A stretch of DNA of 64,000 nucleotides from Yinghuangia seranimata (GTDB taxonomy: Bacteria > Actinomycetota > Actinomycetes > Streptomycetales > Streptomycetaceae), in the NCBI RefSeq assembly GCF_029953285.1, contig NZ_JASAOI010000037.1, positions 124,001-188,000 on the forward strand. The letters are read 5' to 3'. The notes beneath the pieces are model-generated. The model made no database searches and had not been told where the DNA came from. It saw only the letters and a program-made list of their open reading frames with translations. Each line of letters opens with the position of its first letter. Positions within the stretch are counted from its first letter, which is position 1. This document shows, in pieces, positions 24,900 to 34,193 of the stretch. The translations under genes were made by a program, and so were the position numbers.

Positions 24900-25244
24900 T
24901 CAGTCTTCGGTGTCGTCGAAGGGCTCGTCGGTCCAGCGCCATGACGCGGTGCCGTCGGCGTGGACGTGCAGGAGGAACTCGGCGACCGGGCGGCCGTCCG
25001 GGAACAGCAGGGTCAGGTCGGCGCGGATGCGGTCGTAGCAGGCGTCGAACAGTTCGTCGTCGCCCGCCTCCAGGGCCTGCTCCTGGTCGGCGAAGACGGC
25101 GCGGAACTCGTCGAAGGCGGGGAGCGGTTCGACGTCGGCGAACGTCCACGGCATGTCGGCGCCGGTCACCGTCAGGCGGGCGACGTCGCGGTCGCCGTGG
25201 CGCAGCAGCCACACGCTGCCGTCGGTCAGGTGGGGGTTGGCCAT
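24900..25244 (-). CDS. Hypothetical protein
   Basis: 114 residues, acidic. Contains VWLLRHGDRDVARLTVTGAD, WTFADVEPLPAFDEFRAVF and a C-terminal FLLHVHADGTASWRWTDEPF. The composition is that of a soluble cytoplasmic actinomycete protein; no family is recognised with confidence. It starts 7 bases after the next gene upstream, so the two are likely cotranscribed. Confidence 0.75.
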   Translation of the reverse strand: MANPHLTDGSVWLLRHGDRDVARLTVTGADMPWTFADVEPLPAFDEFRAVFADQEQALEAGDDELFDACYDRIRADLTLLFPDGRPVAEFLLHVHADGTASWRWTDEPFDDTED

Positions 25245-25251
25245 CGCCCGA

Positions 25252-26046
25252 TCATGCCGTGCCGCGCCGACGCCAGGCGCGTAGTGCCGAGACCGCCTCG
25301 TCCCGGGTCAAGGGACCGTGTTCTTGCGCCAACTCCTTGAGGTACCGCGCCGCTGCGCCGACCGCCGGCCCGGGAGGGAGCCCGAGCACGTCCATGATCG
25401 TCCGGCCGTCCAGGACGGCGGGCAGCTCGTCGACCTGCCTGCGGCGTTCGGTGTCGGCGGCCGCCAGGAACCGCGCCTCCCGCTGTGCCAGTGCCGCCGC
25501 GTGGCCCGAGGCCCTGACGGCCCGGCCGGCGGCGCGCCAGGCGTCACTGCCGCGTTCCCAGCCCAGCCCGGCGCGGTGGAACAGGTCGACGTATCGCGGG
25601 GCCGCGCCGTCGCGTCCGGACGGCTGGTCGGCCCGGACGGCACCGAGCAGGGCCAGTGCGTGGTTGATCGGCCAGTGCGGGCGTGGTCCCGTGAACTCGT
25701 CGTCGTACGCAGGGCCCCACTGCCGGACCCCGGCCCGCCACACGACAGCGGCCTGCGATCCGGCACCGCCGAAGAACTCGGCCTCCACATAGGCGACCGG
25801 CCCGCGCCGGGACCAGCGCGACAGCACCGCCTCCAGCGCGGGGGGCACGGACGTGAGCGGCTCACCCGACCTGGGCCCGCCCGGCCGCGTTCCCGGCACG
25901 GACACCCCGTGCAGCGGCACGTCCTCGGCCGGCACCAGCCCCAAGCCGTCCCGCAACGCCGCCACCGGCACCGGCACATCGCCGGCCTCGGCGGCGCAGC
26001 CGCACAGCAGCTCGAAATCCGCGATCACCGCGGACAGTTCGTACAC
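25252..26046 (-). CDS. Hypothetical protein with tRNA-nucleotidyltransferase-like tail
   Basis: 264 residues. GTG at 26046 follows GGAGGACGC. The central part has VAYVEAEFFGGAGSQAAVVW and GPRPHWPINHALALLG, found in streptomycete hypotheticals. The C-terminal 60 residues (LDGRTIMDVLGLPPGPAVGA, then LTRDEAVSALRAW) resemble the C-terminal helix pair of poly(A)polymerase/CCA-adding proteins, suggesting nucleic-acid or protein contact. The function is not known. Confidence 0.75.
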   Translation of the reverse strand: MYELSAVIADFELLCGCAAEAGDVPVPVAALRDGLGLVPAEDVPLHGVSVPGTRPGGPRSGEPLTSVPPALEAVLSRWSRRGPVAYVEAEFFGGAGSQAAVVWRAGVRQWGPAYDDEFTGPRPHWPINHALALLGAVRADQPSGRDGAAPRYVDLFHRAGLGWERGSDAWRAAGRAVRASGHAAALAQREARFLAAADTERRRQVDELPAVLDGRTIMDVLGLPPGPAVGAAARYLKELAQEHGPLTRDEAVSALRAWRRRGTA

Positions 26047-26160
26047 GCGTCCTCCGTGGCGGAAGCATCATCCGACGCGCGCTGGGCGCGACGCCCGCCC
26101 GACACCGTAGCCCGGGACGTGGACCGGCGAGGTCGCGGGAACAAGGCAACGGGGCTGGTG

Positions 26161-26871
26161 TCAGCCGAGGATCCCGCGGGTGTAGCCGGCGGCGACGGCG
26201 GAGGCGCGGTCGTTGGCGTCGAGTTTGGCGAAGATGTGGGTCAGGTGGGTCTTCACGGTGGCCTCGCTGATGAACAGGGCTCGGGCGATCTCGCGGTTCG
26301 AGGTGCCGCGGGCGACCAGTTCGAGGACTTCGCGTTCGCGGGTGCTGAGTGTCGTGACCGGGGCGGCGGGCGTGCGGACGCGCTGGACGAGCCGGGAGGC
26401 GACCGCGGGGGACAGGACGGTGCGTCCGGCGGCCGCGGCGCGCACGGCGGCGAAGAGTTCGTCGCGCGGGGTGTCCTTGAGCAGGTAGCCGGTGGCGCCC
26501 GCCTCGATGGCCGGGAGGGTGTCGGAGTCGGTGTCGTACGTCGTCAGCACCAGGACGCGGGCGCGGGCGCCGCGCCGGGCGAGCTCGGTGATGGCCGCGA
26601 CCCCGCCGCCGCCGGGCATGCGCAGGTCCATCAGGACGACGTCCGGGTCGAGGCGTTCGGCCAGTTCGACGGCGGCCGGCCCGTCGGCGGCGTCGGCCAG
26701 GACCTCGAAGTCGGGGGCGGCGGCGAACATGCCGCGCAGGCCGTCGCGGACGACGGGGTGGTCGTCGGCGATGACGAGCGTGATGGGGGCCGGTTCGGTC
26801 CCGTGCGGGCGGGGCGGGAGCGCGTCGGAGGCGCCGCGGTGCGGGCTGTCGTGCTGGTCGGTCTCAGGCAT
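26161..26871 (-). CDS. NarL/LuxR-type response regulator
   Basis: 236 residues. Receiver domain from about residue 30 (ITLVIADDHPVVRDGLRGMF), phosphoacceptor Asp in DVVLMDLRMPGGGG, Thr and Lys in VLTTYDTDSD and YLLKDTPRDEL; C-terminal LuxR helix-turn-helix (LSTREREVLELVARGTSNRE, ALFISEATVKTHLTHIFAKL). The start overlaps the end of the histidine kinase by 8 bases. It is the partner of that kinase and probably regulates the upstream ABC transporter genes. Confidence 0.95.
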   Translation of the reverse strand: MPETDQHDSPHRGASDALPPRPHGTEPAPITLVIADDHPVVRDGLRGMFAAAPDFEVLADAADGPAAVELAERLDPDVVLMDLRMPGGGGVAAITELARRGARARVLVLTTYDTDSDTLPAIEAGATGYLLKDTPRDELFAAVRAAAAGRTVLSPAVASRLVQRVRTPAAPVTTLSTREREVLELVARGTSNREIARALFISEATVKTHLTHIFAKLDANDRASAVAAGYTRGILG

Positions 26872-28336
26872 GGCGGACCAACGGTACGCGGGCCGACACC
26901 GCCGTGCCCTGCCCGGGCTCCGACTCGATCTCCACGGTCCCGGCGAGGCGTTCCGCGCGGGCGCGCATGCCGCCGAGCCCGAACCCGCCGCCCGGCCCCG
27001 GCGGAGCCAGCGCGTCGGGCTCGAAGCCGCGGCCGTCGTCGCGGACGTCGAGGGTCACCTCGTCGCCCATGTAGGACAGGGTGACGCCGACGCGGGACGC
27101 GGCCGCGTGACGGCGGGCGTTCGCGAGGGCCTCCTGGGCGATGCGCAGCAGGGTCGCCTCGATCTCGCCGTGCAGGGGCTCGACGTCGCCGGTGACGGTC
27201 AGGTCGGCGCGTACGCCGGTCTCGTCCGCCCATGCGGCGACGGTCTTGCGCAACGCGTCCGGCAGCGCGTCGTGTTCGAGCGCGCGCGGGGACAGGCCGT
27301 GGACGGAGCGGCGGGCCTCGCCGAGGCTGTCGCGGGCCAGCGCGGCGGCGCGCCGCACGTGGGTGCGGGCCGTGTCGGGGTCGGTGTCGGCGGTGTCGTC
27401 GGCGGCCTGGAGCTGCGTGACGATGCCGGCCAGGCCCTGCGCGATGGTGTCGTGGATCTCCGCGGCCAGCCGGCGGCGTTCCTCGGCGACGCCGGCCTCG
27501 CGGGCCTGGACGAGGAGCTGCGCGTGCAGCCCGGCGTTCTCGGACAGGGCCCGCTCCAGGCGGGCGTTCGCCTCGGCGAGGTCGCCGATCATGGCGGCCT
27601 TGGCGCGGGTGTTCTCGGTCTCCTGCGCGGACAGGTGGGACAGCACCAGCGTCAGGCACGCGTTGAGCCCGAACAGGCCCCCGAACGCGACCCACGCGAC
27701 CGGGCTTCCGGGCGGCAGCCCGCCGGCCTGCGAGCCGGCCATCGTCACGGCGGTGGCGAGGAGCGCCGCGCGGACCAGGCGCGCGGGGAGCAGGCGGTCG
27801 GCGTCGAAGTACCCGAGGACGGCGTAGATCGCGTAGAACGGGTTGAGCCAGGTGAGCGCGAACGCGAGGGCGTAGCGGGCGGCGTAGTAGAAGGCGGCGG
27901 CGCGGCGGTGGGGGGCGCGGGCGACGGGCGCGGGTGGGGTGGTCGTCGCGCCGGCGGCCGCGTCTGTGGCCGCGTTGGTGGCCGCGTTGGTGCGCGCCCA
28001 CCACATGTGCAGCGCGAGCGCGGCCGCGGTGAGGGCCGCGACGCCGTACCAGCGCGTGGGCGAGGTGATCGACGTGCGGGTCGCGGCCGCCACGGCGGTG
28101 GCCGCCGCGAGCAGCAGGTACGGGCCCCAGCGGAAGAACAGCGCCCAGCGCTCCTCGACCTGGGCGTCCGCGACGCGCGCGTCGGCCGGCAGCCCGGGGG
28201 CGGGCGGCGTTTCCTGCTGGGCGGCCGCTGTGTCGAGCGCTTGCCGTGCGGCCGCCGCGGTGTCGGAGGGCGCGGTGTCGGAGGGCGCACCGTCCACGGG
28301 GTCGGTCTGCCGGGCGGGCGTGGTCGGTGCGGGCAT
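26864..28336 (-). CDS. Sensor histidine kinase, HisKA_3 (NarX/DesK-like)
   Basis: 490 residues. A flexible Pro/Ala-rich N-terminus is followed by about five or six membrane helices (WGPYLLLAAATAVAAA; VAALTAAALALHMWW; LLATAVTMAG; VAFGGLFGLNACLTL), a coiled coil (AEANARLERALSENAGL), the phosphoacceptor EIHDTIAQGLAGIV and the ATPase domain (AQEALANARRHA; DVRDDGRGFEP; GLGGMRARAERL). ATG at 28336 follows GGGAGA. Gene order ABC ATPase, permease, kinase, regulator suggests a system sensing membrane damage or a drug exported by the transporter. Confidence 0.94.
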   Translation of the reverse strand: MPAPTTPARQTDPVDGAPSDTAPSDTAAAARQALDTAAAQQETPPAPGLPADARVADAQVEERWALFFRWGPYLLLAAATAVAAATRTSITSPTRWYGVAALTAAALALHMWWARTNAATNAATDAAAGATTTPPAPVARAPHRRAAAFYYAARYALAFALTWLNPFYAIYAVLGYFDADRLLPARLVRAALLATAVTMAGSQAGGLPPGSPVAWVAFGGLFGLNACLTLVLSHLSAQETENTRAKAAMIGDLAEANARLERALSENAGLHAQLLVQAREAGVAEERRRLAAEIHDTIAQGLAGIVTQLQAADDTADTDPDTARTHVRRAAALARDSLGEARRSVHGLSPRALEHDALPDALRKTVAAWADETGVRADLTVTGDVEPLHGEIEATLLRIAQEALANARRHAAASRVGVTLSYMGDEVTLDVRDDGRGFEPDALAPPGPGGGFGLGGMRARAERLAGTVEIESEPGQGTAVSARVPLVRHA

Positions 28337-28507
28337 GGGCGCCAGTCTCCCTGGGACGGCGGCGCGGGCGCGCACCGGCTCCTGCCCGGTGTACACGCCC
28401 GTGGCCCGACCCTGTCGTCTCCGTGGTGTGCGTGGTGTGCGTCGTCTGTGCGGGCTGTGTCGTGTCCGTGGTTCCGGCGCGTTCCGTCGGCGTACGCGCC
28501 CCTGTGG

Positions 28508-29263
28508 TCACTCCCAGCGGAACCAGCGCGCCGCGGCGGCGAACAGCACCACGGCCCACGCCGCCATGACCCCCAGGTGCGACCACGACGGCCACATGCC
28601 GGTCCCGGCCTGGTTGAGCGCCTCCGCCGCTGCGCCGAACGGGGTGAAGTCGACGATGGCGCGCAGCGGTTCCGGGAAGACCTGCACCGGCAGCCACAGG
28701 CCGGCGGTGCCCATCATCGGGAAGAAGAACGCCGACGCGACGCCCTGCGCGATCTTCATGGTGCGGGACAGCGCGCAGATGATCGCGCCGATGCCGAACG
28801 CGGTCAGGGTGGCCAACGCCAGGGCGAGCAGGTATCCGGCGGGCTGGCCGGGCAGCGGCACGCCGAACGCGACGCGCCCGACCACGACGGCGAGCAGTGC
28901 GGACGCCAGCGCGGCACCGCCGTTCACCGCGACCTGGGCGACCAGCAGTTGCCGGGGCCGCACCGGCGTGAGCGCGAGGCGCCGCAGGACGCCCTGTTCT
29001 CGGTAGCCGACGAGCACGGGCGGCATCGTCTGCAGGCCGGCGACGAGCAGGGCGCTCAGGACGCAGACCGGCACGTACAGGGCGATGACGCTCTGGCCGT
29101 CGAGCTCGGGCTTGTGCTCGCGGAACGCGGGGATCGCGCCGAGCGCGGCGAGCAGGACGGTCGGGAAGGCGAGCACCCAGAACATGTTGACGGGCTCGCG
29201 GGCGAACAGGCGTGCCTCGGTGCGGAGGATCGCGGCGGATGCGGGGGACAGGGCGCGGGACAC
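28508..29263 (-). CDS. ABC-2 type exporter permease (DrrB-like)
   Basis: 251 residues with six hydrophobic helices: NMFWVLAFPTVLLAALGAI, IALYVPVCVLSALLVAGLQ, LLVAQVAVNGGAALASALL, YLLALALATLTAFGIGAII, GVASAFFFPMMGTAGLWLP and the C-terminal AWAVVLFAAAA. YREQGVLRRLALTPV is the ABC2 signature. GTG at 29263 follows GGAG. It pairs with the ATPase gene immediately upstream to form an exporter of the daunorubicin-resistance type; the cargo is unknown. Confidence 0.92.
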   Translation of the reverse strand: MSRALSPASAAILRTEARLFAREPVNMFWVLAFPTVLLAALGAIPAFREHKPELDGQSVIALYVPVCVLSALLVAGLQTMPPVLVGYREQGVLRRLALTPVRPRQLLVAQVAVNGGAALASALLAVVVGRVAFGVPLPGQPAGYLLALALATLTAFGIGAIICALSRTMKIAQGVASAFFFPMMGTAGLWLPVQVFPEPLRAIVDFTPFGAAAEALNQAGTGMWPSWSHLGVMAAWAVVLFAAAARWFRWE

Positions 29264-29342
29264 GGGGGCTCCAAAGCGGGTGTGCGGTGGGGGGTGGTGG
29301 TGCGGGGCGCGAGCGCGGGGGCGTCGGCGGCGGCCTTGAGGG

Positions 29343-30314
29343 TCAGGCCTGTCCTGCCGCGGCGGCCGACGCAGGCGTCTCGAACGGCGTCTCGTCACCG
29401 CTGTCCAGGCCGGGCCCAGCGTCCGTCAGATCCAGGTAGGCGCCTTCCAACGTGCCGTCCGCGACACGGAGCTGATGCGCCGTCACCCGCAGGCGGGCGA
29501 GCAGGGCGACGACCGCCTCGACGGTGCTGTCGGAGCCCTCGATGGTGACCTGGCCGTCGCCGCGGACCCGCACGGCGCGTACGCCCGGCAGGGTGGCGGT
29601 CTCGGCGTCGGTGAGCGGGCGGGACGGGGTGAACGAGACGACCGTGCCGCGCGCGGAGCGGCGGACCAGGCCGGCGGGGGTGTCGAGGGCGACGACGCGC
29701 CCGGCGTCCATGACGGCGACGCGGTCGCACAGTCGTTCGGCCTCCGCCATGAAGTGCGTGACCAGCAGGACGGACACGCCGCGGTCGCGGACGTCCTCGA
29801 TCAGGTCCCAGGTCTCGCGGCGGGCGTGGGGGTCCAGGCCGGTTGTGAGCTCGTCCAGCACCACCACGCGCGGGGCGCCGATCAGGGCGAGGGCGATGAA
29901 CAGGCGCTGCTTGCGGCCGCCGGACAGCTTGGCGAACGGGACGTGGAAGTGCCCGGTGAGGCCGAGGCGTTCGGCGAGGTCGCGCCAGTCGGCGGGGCGG
30001 GGGTAGCAGGCGGCGTACAGCTCGAGGGCCTCGCGCACGGTGAGCTTGGCGGGCAGCGCACACTCCTGCAACTGCGCCCCGAGCAGCGCCCGGACCCGGT
30101 CCCGGTCGGCGACGGGGTCCATCCCGGCGACGCGGACAGTGCCCGCGTCGGGGACGCGCAGGCCCTCGACGCACTCGACGGTGGTGGTCTTCCCGGCGCC
30201 GTTCGGGCCGAGCAGGCCGAAGATCTCGCCTTCGGCGACGGACAGGTCGACGCCGTCGACGGCGGTGGTGGATCCGTAGGCCTTGCGGAGTCCGGTGACT
30301 TCGATGATCGGCAT
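29343..30314 (-). CDS. ABC transporter ATP-binding protein (DrrA-like)
   Basis: 323 residues. Walker A GPNGAGKTTT, signature LSGGRKQRLFIALAL, Walker B VVVLDELTTGLDP and H-loop LLVTHFMAEAE. The Walker B glutamate is present, and the position after D-E carries L instead of the usual P. A C-terminal extension of about 100 residues (VSFTPSRPLTDAE; EGAYLDLTD) is typical of DrrA exporters. It is the first gene of the ATPase-permease-kinase-regulator cluster. Confidence 0.94.
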   Translation of the reverse strand: MPIIEVTGLRKAYGSTTAVDGVDLSVAEGEIFGLLGPNGAGKTTTVECVEGLRVPDAGTVRVAGMDPVADRDRVRALLGAQLQECALPAKLTVREALELYAACYPRPADWRDLAERLGLTGHFHVPFAKLSGGRKQRLFIALALIGAPRVVVLDELTTGLDPHARRETWDLIEDVRDRGVSVLLVTHFMAEAERLCDRVAVMDAGRVVALDTPAGLVRRSARGTVVSFTPSRPLTDAETATLPGVRAVRVRGDGQVTIEGSDSTVEAVVALLARLRVTAHQLRVADGTLEGAYLDLTDAGPGLDSGDETPFETPASAAAAGQA

Positions 30315-30890
30315 GCCCCAAGATTCGCCGCCGGGCCGGGGTACGGACATCGGCCGACCCGCTCGAACGCCCATCAACCGATCGGCTGATGGCGCCCTAC
30401 GACCCGACGGGGGTAGAGGCCGGCACATGGTCGCGCTGCACGCCGGAGGATTGGCCCCGCGCACGCCGGAGGGCCGGCCCCGCGCCGACCGGTACGGCCT
30501 GCCCGAACACAAGCCCGACGGCGACGCAGCCGGGAGCGCGCGGGTGCCGCCCTGCGGGGCCGACGAGGCCTGGCCCGGGTCGGGCGCGGGCCGGACGCGG
30601 GTCGGACGCCCCCGATCACGGCGGCGCTCCGGGTGAGGGCCGCGGCGCGGCCCGGCATGGAGGTGTCGGCTTTCGCGGACGCCTTTATGGCGCGGACGAG
30701 TACCGGCGATGGCCGGGCCCGGTGGTTGGGAGATGCGTGCGACGCCTCAGCGCTGTCGTGCCCTGGGAGCGTCGCGGTAACCGTGTTGCTGACGAGGACG
30801 CTGTCGCCCTGGACGTGCGCGGCAACGTCGCATGGGATCCGGCTCGTGGGCGGGGCTGGGGTGCGGTCTCGTGGCCGAGCCGTCGGCGCG
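30315..30890. other. Intergenic stretch without a recognisable gene
   Basis: About 575 bases. Frames here are Arg/Pro/Gly-rich and lack motifs or ribosome sites. It must hold the promoter of the ABC-transporter cluster near 30320-30390, but no clear -35/-10 pair was found. Confidence 0.5.
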
Positions 30891-31334
30891 CTACCGGTCC
30901 AGGGCCTCTGTGCGGACCTGCGTGAGGGTGACGGCGACGCCGCCGTGGCGCAGGAACGCCGCCGTGCGTTCCATCTCGACGAGGGTGCCGGTCATACCGG
31001 TGCCCGCCAACGCGTCGGCGAGGGCGCGGGTTTCGGTGAGCGTGCGGCTGTACGCCTGCCGAAGGGCGCGCAGCACGGCCGTCCTGTTGACGGGGGCGGG
31101 GGCAGCCAGGCGTAGGCGGGTGGGGCCGTGTTCGGAGAGCAGGGCCTGGCGGATGTCCTCGGGCGTGGAGTGCGCGCCGCGGCCGCACTCGGCCCAGGCC
31201 TCGCCGCAGGTGCGGCAGCAGGCCTCCGTCCCCCACTCGACACGGGTACCCAACAGCGTCTGCCCAAGGTCGAGTGCGAGGGCCCCTCCGCACGCACCAC
31301 ACGTGGCTGAGGCCCGAACACCTTGGCTGATCAC
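30891..31334 (-). CDS. Hypothetical protein with cysteine-rich (zinc-ribbon-like) N-terminus
   Basis: 147 residues from GTG at 31334, preceded by CAGGAG. Two C-x2-C pairs, TCGACGG and CCRTCGEAWAEC, about 25 residues apart suggest a zinc ribbon. The C-terminal half is helical (LRALRQAYSRTLTETRALAD; LVEMERTAAFLRHGG). No known family is assigned. It marks the beginning of the accessory island. Confidence 0.7.
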   Translation of the reverse strand: MISQGVRASATCGACGGALALDLGQTLLGTRVEWGTEACCRTCGEAWAECGRGAHSTPEDIRQALLSEHGPTRLRLAAPAPVNRTAVLRALRQAYSRTLTETRALADALAGTGMTGTLVEMERTAAFLRHGGVAVTLTQVRTEALDR

Positions 31335-31955
31335 GGGGAGGCTCCTGCAGTGGTGGGTCAGGGGGACTTCTGCGGCACAAGGTTGGCCCACTCCGCCGCG
31401 TGACGCGCCGTCAGCGTGCGAGCGAGCCGCCAGGTGCGTTGCGGGCCTCGCCTGTTGGGGGATGGACGTCGAAGACCTGCACCGTCCCGGACCTGTCTGC
31501 CGGCGGTGGCCATCTCCCCCTCCCGACTTTGGATTGTCCGCGCGGCCGAACGGCCGTCAAGGCGCGGTGGACCGGTCTTCGACAGGTGGCCTGTCGCGTG
31601 CTGTTGGGGGCGCCTTGACAGCCGCCCGGCCGCGCTTCAAACCGCGGCAACTATCGGGAGGGGGAGGCGGTGTGGAGGCGCAATGCGTGCTTCGCGTCGC
31701 CGTCCTGCGGTCCCAGCGTGGTCGCTGCTCGGGTTTTGACGACTCGTGACCAGCCGCCACCAGGCGGTACGGGCGAGCCCGGGCACGCGCGCCTTCACAC
31801 CCCGCGGCCCTTCCGACAGCTGCCGGGTTTTCTGCGCGGACAGGCGGCTGTCACGCCGCCCCGACAGCACGCGACAGGCCGCCGCCGGCAGGCAGGTCAG
31901 GGACGGTGCGGGCGGGCGCAGTCCCCGCCGCGACGGAGCAGCGTCGGCGACGCGG
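31335..31955. other. Intergenic stretch without a recognisable gene
   Basis: About 620 bases with lower and uneven GC compared with neighbours, short frames in all registers and no convincing start sites. Possibly decayed sequence at the edge of the accessory island. Confidence 0.45.
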
Positions 31956-32264
31956 TCAGCCGGTCTCTTCCTCGTCCCGGAGCACGAAGCAGACCTCCTG
32001 CGGCATCCCGTCGCCGAGGAGACCTCCGCTCGCGATCACCGTGTCGGCCACTGCGGCGTTGTTGCCGCACACGTTCGCGCTGTTCATGACGCCCACGTTG
32101 ATGTCGCTGGCCGCGAGGACGTCGTTGAGGACCTCGTCAAGGACAGGGCCCGGCACCTGCGAGACCGCGGTCGGTGGCGCGGCGACGGCCGGAGCCGCGG
32201 CTCCCGCGATCACGGCAAGGGCGGCCGACACCACGGCGGCGGCAAGGCGGGCGCGCGTACGCAT
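31956..32264 (-). CDS. Small secreted protein with two cysteines
   Basis: 102 residues. ATG at 32264 follows GGGAGACC. The signal peptide is MRTRARLAAAVVSAALA to PAVAAPP; the mature part contains DINVGVMNSANVCGNN and MPQEVCFVLRDEEETG, with two Cys spaced to form a disulfide. The asparagine-rich NVG-x-x-N motif recalls small streptomycete surface proteins, but there is no full chaplin or rodlin domain. The role is unknown. Confidence 0.7.
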   Translation of the reverse strand: MRTRARLAAAVVSAALAVIAGAAAPAVAAPPTAVSQVPGPVLDEVLNDVLAASDINVGVMNSANVCGNNAAVADTVIASGGLLGDGMPQEVCFVLRDEEETG

Positions 32265-32402
32265 GAGGTCTCCCGGCATGGGTCTCGCTGTCGGACGTCC
32301 ATCACACCGGCGCGCACGGGCGGGGCATCCGGATTGGTCGGACGGTGGGCGTGTTCCAGTCCGGTCGCTCGAGCTGCGAACCGGGGGTCGCGCAGTGCTG
32401 GG

Positions 32403-32816
32403 CTACGGTCGCACCTGCCACGAACGGTCCGCCTCAGCGCGAGCCAATTCGGCGGCGTACTGACTCGCGTCGAAGTGGAACTCCGGCAATGGGTAGGGAT
32501 CGGGGTCGAGCGGGGACTCCCGCGGCATCCCCCAGTCCGACCACTGCACGATCTCCCCGAACCGCTGGACGACCACGGTCAAAAAGCCGCAGCAGCCACC
32601 GGTGCACTCCGGTTCCCCCAGTTCCAGGCGGCGTGCCTCGTCGATCGTCCGGAGAGGGCTGGGGCGGCCGGCCGGCAGCACATCAGCCGCGTAAGGTCCG
32701 CGGCCGCCTTCGCGAACCGCCTGTTCGACCACGTCCTCGCCGTTGACCCGGAACCGCACCTGGGCAGCGAACCGGGGTCCCGGCGGCACCACCACGATCT
32801 CCAAATGATCGAACAT
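32403..32816 (-). CDS. Hypothetical protein
   Basis: 137 residues. Contains FDHLEIVVVPPGPRF, the cysteine cluster ECTGGCCGFLTVVV and WSDWGMPRESPLD. It looks like a conserved streptomycete protein of the kind found in islands near immunity genes, with no catalytic motif. No family name can be given. The start at 32816 gives full-length conserved sequence; no strong ribosome site is seen. Confidence 0.65.
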   Translation of the reverse strand: MFDHLEIVVVPPGPRFAAQVRFRVNGEDVVEQAVREGGRGPYAADVLPAGRPSPLRTIDEARRLELGEPECTGGCCGFLTVVVQRFGEIVQWSDWGMPRESPLDPDPYPLPEFHFDASQYAAELARAEADRSWQVRP

Positions 32817-32935
32817 CAGACCACCCTATGAAGCCCGCTGATGTCGGCGTACGGCCAATTCCTGGTTCCGGCGGTCCGGTGGGAGGGGCCACGAGACGCC
32901 TCCCGTTCTCGTGAACGTCGACCGCGGCCTGCTCG

Positions 32936-33262
32936 GGCTCTGTCTCAAGTTCTGTGGAGTGTGAACTGTGCGGTATCGCCGACCGTGGCTCTGGGCTCGT
33001 TGGTCGGGACGTGACATGCTCGCCCCGTCGCTTCAACAGGTGTCGCCGGGGCATCCGAGGCCCTATGGCCGAACCAATGGGAGTAAGAGGCGGTGAAAGC
33101 GGCAGCCGCACGCGTGACTCGCGACCGGAGTCCTGAATAGACCCCATTGGATCCCGGCCTTTCGCCCGAGCAGGGTGGGCCTGCAGAGGCGCCGGAAGCC
33201 CTCGCGAGCCGGCGTCGCGCAACGCTCTGTCCTGGCTGCTCCACAGAACTTGAGCCAGAGCC
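32936..33262. mobile_element. MITE-like element bounded by inverted repeats
   Basis: The ends GGCTCTGTCTCAAGTTCTG (32937 rightward) and its near-identical inverse (33241-33262, one mismatch in 22) face each other over 327 bp. The interior has no intact gene. The same terminal sequence recurs at 34724, 37082 and 41603, so this is probably a deleted insertion sequence or MITE mobilised by a related transposase. Confidence 0.6.
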
Positions 33263-33425
33263 GCAACTCGTGGACAGAGCCACCCGCTCGCCGCGAACGC
33301 GTGACCCCACGCCGTCGGATGGGCTGCTGTAGAAGCTGGACGTGGGCGTTTCCACGGGATTCGGCGTGTCCCGCGGCGCGTGTGCGGCGCACCGCCGTCG
33401 GTGCGCGTCCGTACAGTCCGGCGCC

Positions 33426-34193
33426 ATGAGCACCCGCACCCAGACCTCCCTCGAAGAGCCCGACGAGGAGCCGCGCCGCCGCGAACGGCTGCCGTCCCCT
33501 GTCCAGGACGAGACCGATGACGACGTGCTCCTGGCGAAGCTGGCCATGCGTGCCTGGTGCCCCGGGCAGCGCTTCGACCGGGAGTGGCTCCCGAGCGGGT
33601 GGATCGCCGAGCGGTACGGTCCGGAGCGGATGGCGCGGTGGCTCGGCCACGCGGCGACGCGCACCGCTGGCGGCGAAACGGACATCGAACTCCCGGCGCT
33701 GGCCGAGGAGGTGGCGGCGTTCTTCGCCGGCGCCGCGCGCGGACCGGTGTTCGCGCCGGCGTCCGCGGCCGACGTCGCGGCGGCCGAGCAGCTGATCGGG
33801 TACGCGCTGCCGGACCTGCTGCGCCGCGTCTACACCGAGATCGGTGATGGCGGCTTCGGCCCAGACTCCGGGCTGGTGTCGCTGCGCCGCGGGAACCGCA
33901 GGCCCGGGGACGTCACCGACTGGCCGTCCGTCCACACGGACCGCGCCGCCGACCACGACTACATGCCGCCTGCATCCTGGCTGCACCTGGCCAACGGCGG
34001 CTGCACGATGGAGTGGCAGCTCTCGCTCACCGCGGTCGACAACCCAGTCCTCCTCTACGACGCCGACGGCTGGGTATCGGACTGGGGAGAGACCCCCCAC
34101 GATGGCTTGCGCCACGCCATGCCGCTACGTCGCTGGCTGTCGATCTGGGCCAACGACGGACAGGTGTGGGACGACTTCCTCGCCACCTGTTGA
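33426..34193 (+). CDS. SMI1/KNR4 (SUKH)-family protein
   Basis: 255 residues. The second half has the SUKH core: A-E-Q-L-I-G-Y-A-L-P-D-L-L-R-R-V-Y-T-E-I-G-D-G-G-F-G-P-x-x-G-L, followed by WLHLANGGCTMEWQLSL and LLYDADGWVSDWG. SUKH proteins are often immunity factors against toxins or nucleases. ATG at 33426 is the start with the conserved length. The adjacent MITE-like and insertion-sequence material supports recent acquisition. The partner toxin was not found in the window. Confidence 0.85.
   Translation: MSTRTQTSLEEPDEEPRRRERLPSPVQDETDDDVLLAKLAMRAWCPGQRFDREWLPSGWIAERYGPERMARWLGHAATRTAGGETDIELPALAEEVAAFFAGAARGPVFAPASAADVAAAEQLIGYALPDLLRRVYTEIGDGGFGPDSGLVSLRRGNRRPGDVTDWPSVHTDRAADHDYMPPASWLHLANGGCTMEWQLSLTAVDNPVLLYDADGWVSDWGETPHDGLRHAMPLRRWLSIWANDGQVWDDFLATC

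Noticed and set aside
31956-32264. Chaplin or rodlin identity for the small secreted protein
   Set aside because: The conserved chaplin core (VNVCGNT with paired Cys at fixed spacing) and rodlin repeats are not met; only the signal peptide and a loosely similar NVCGN are present.
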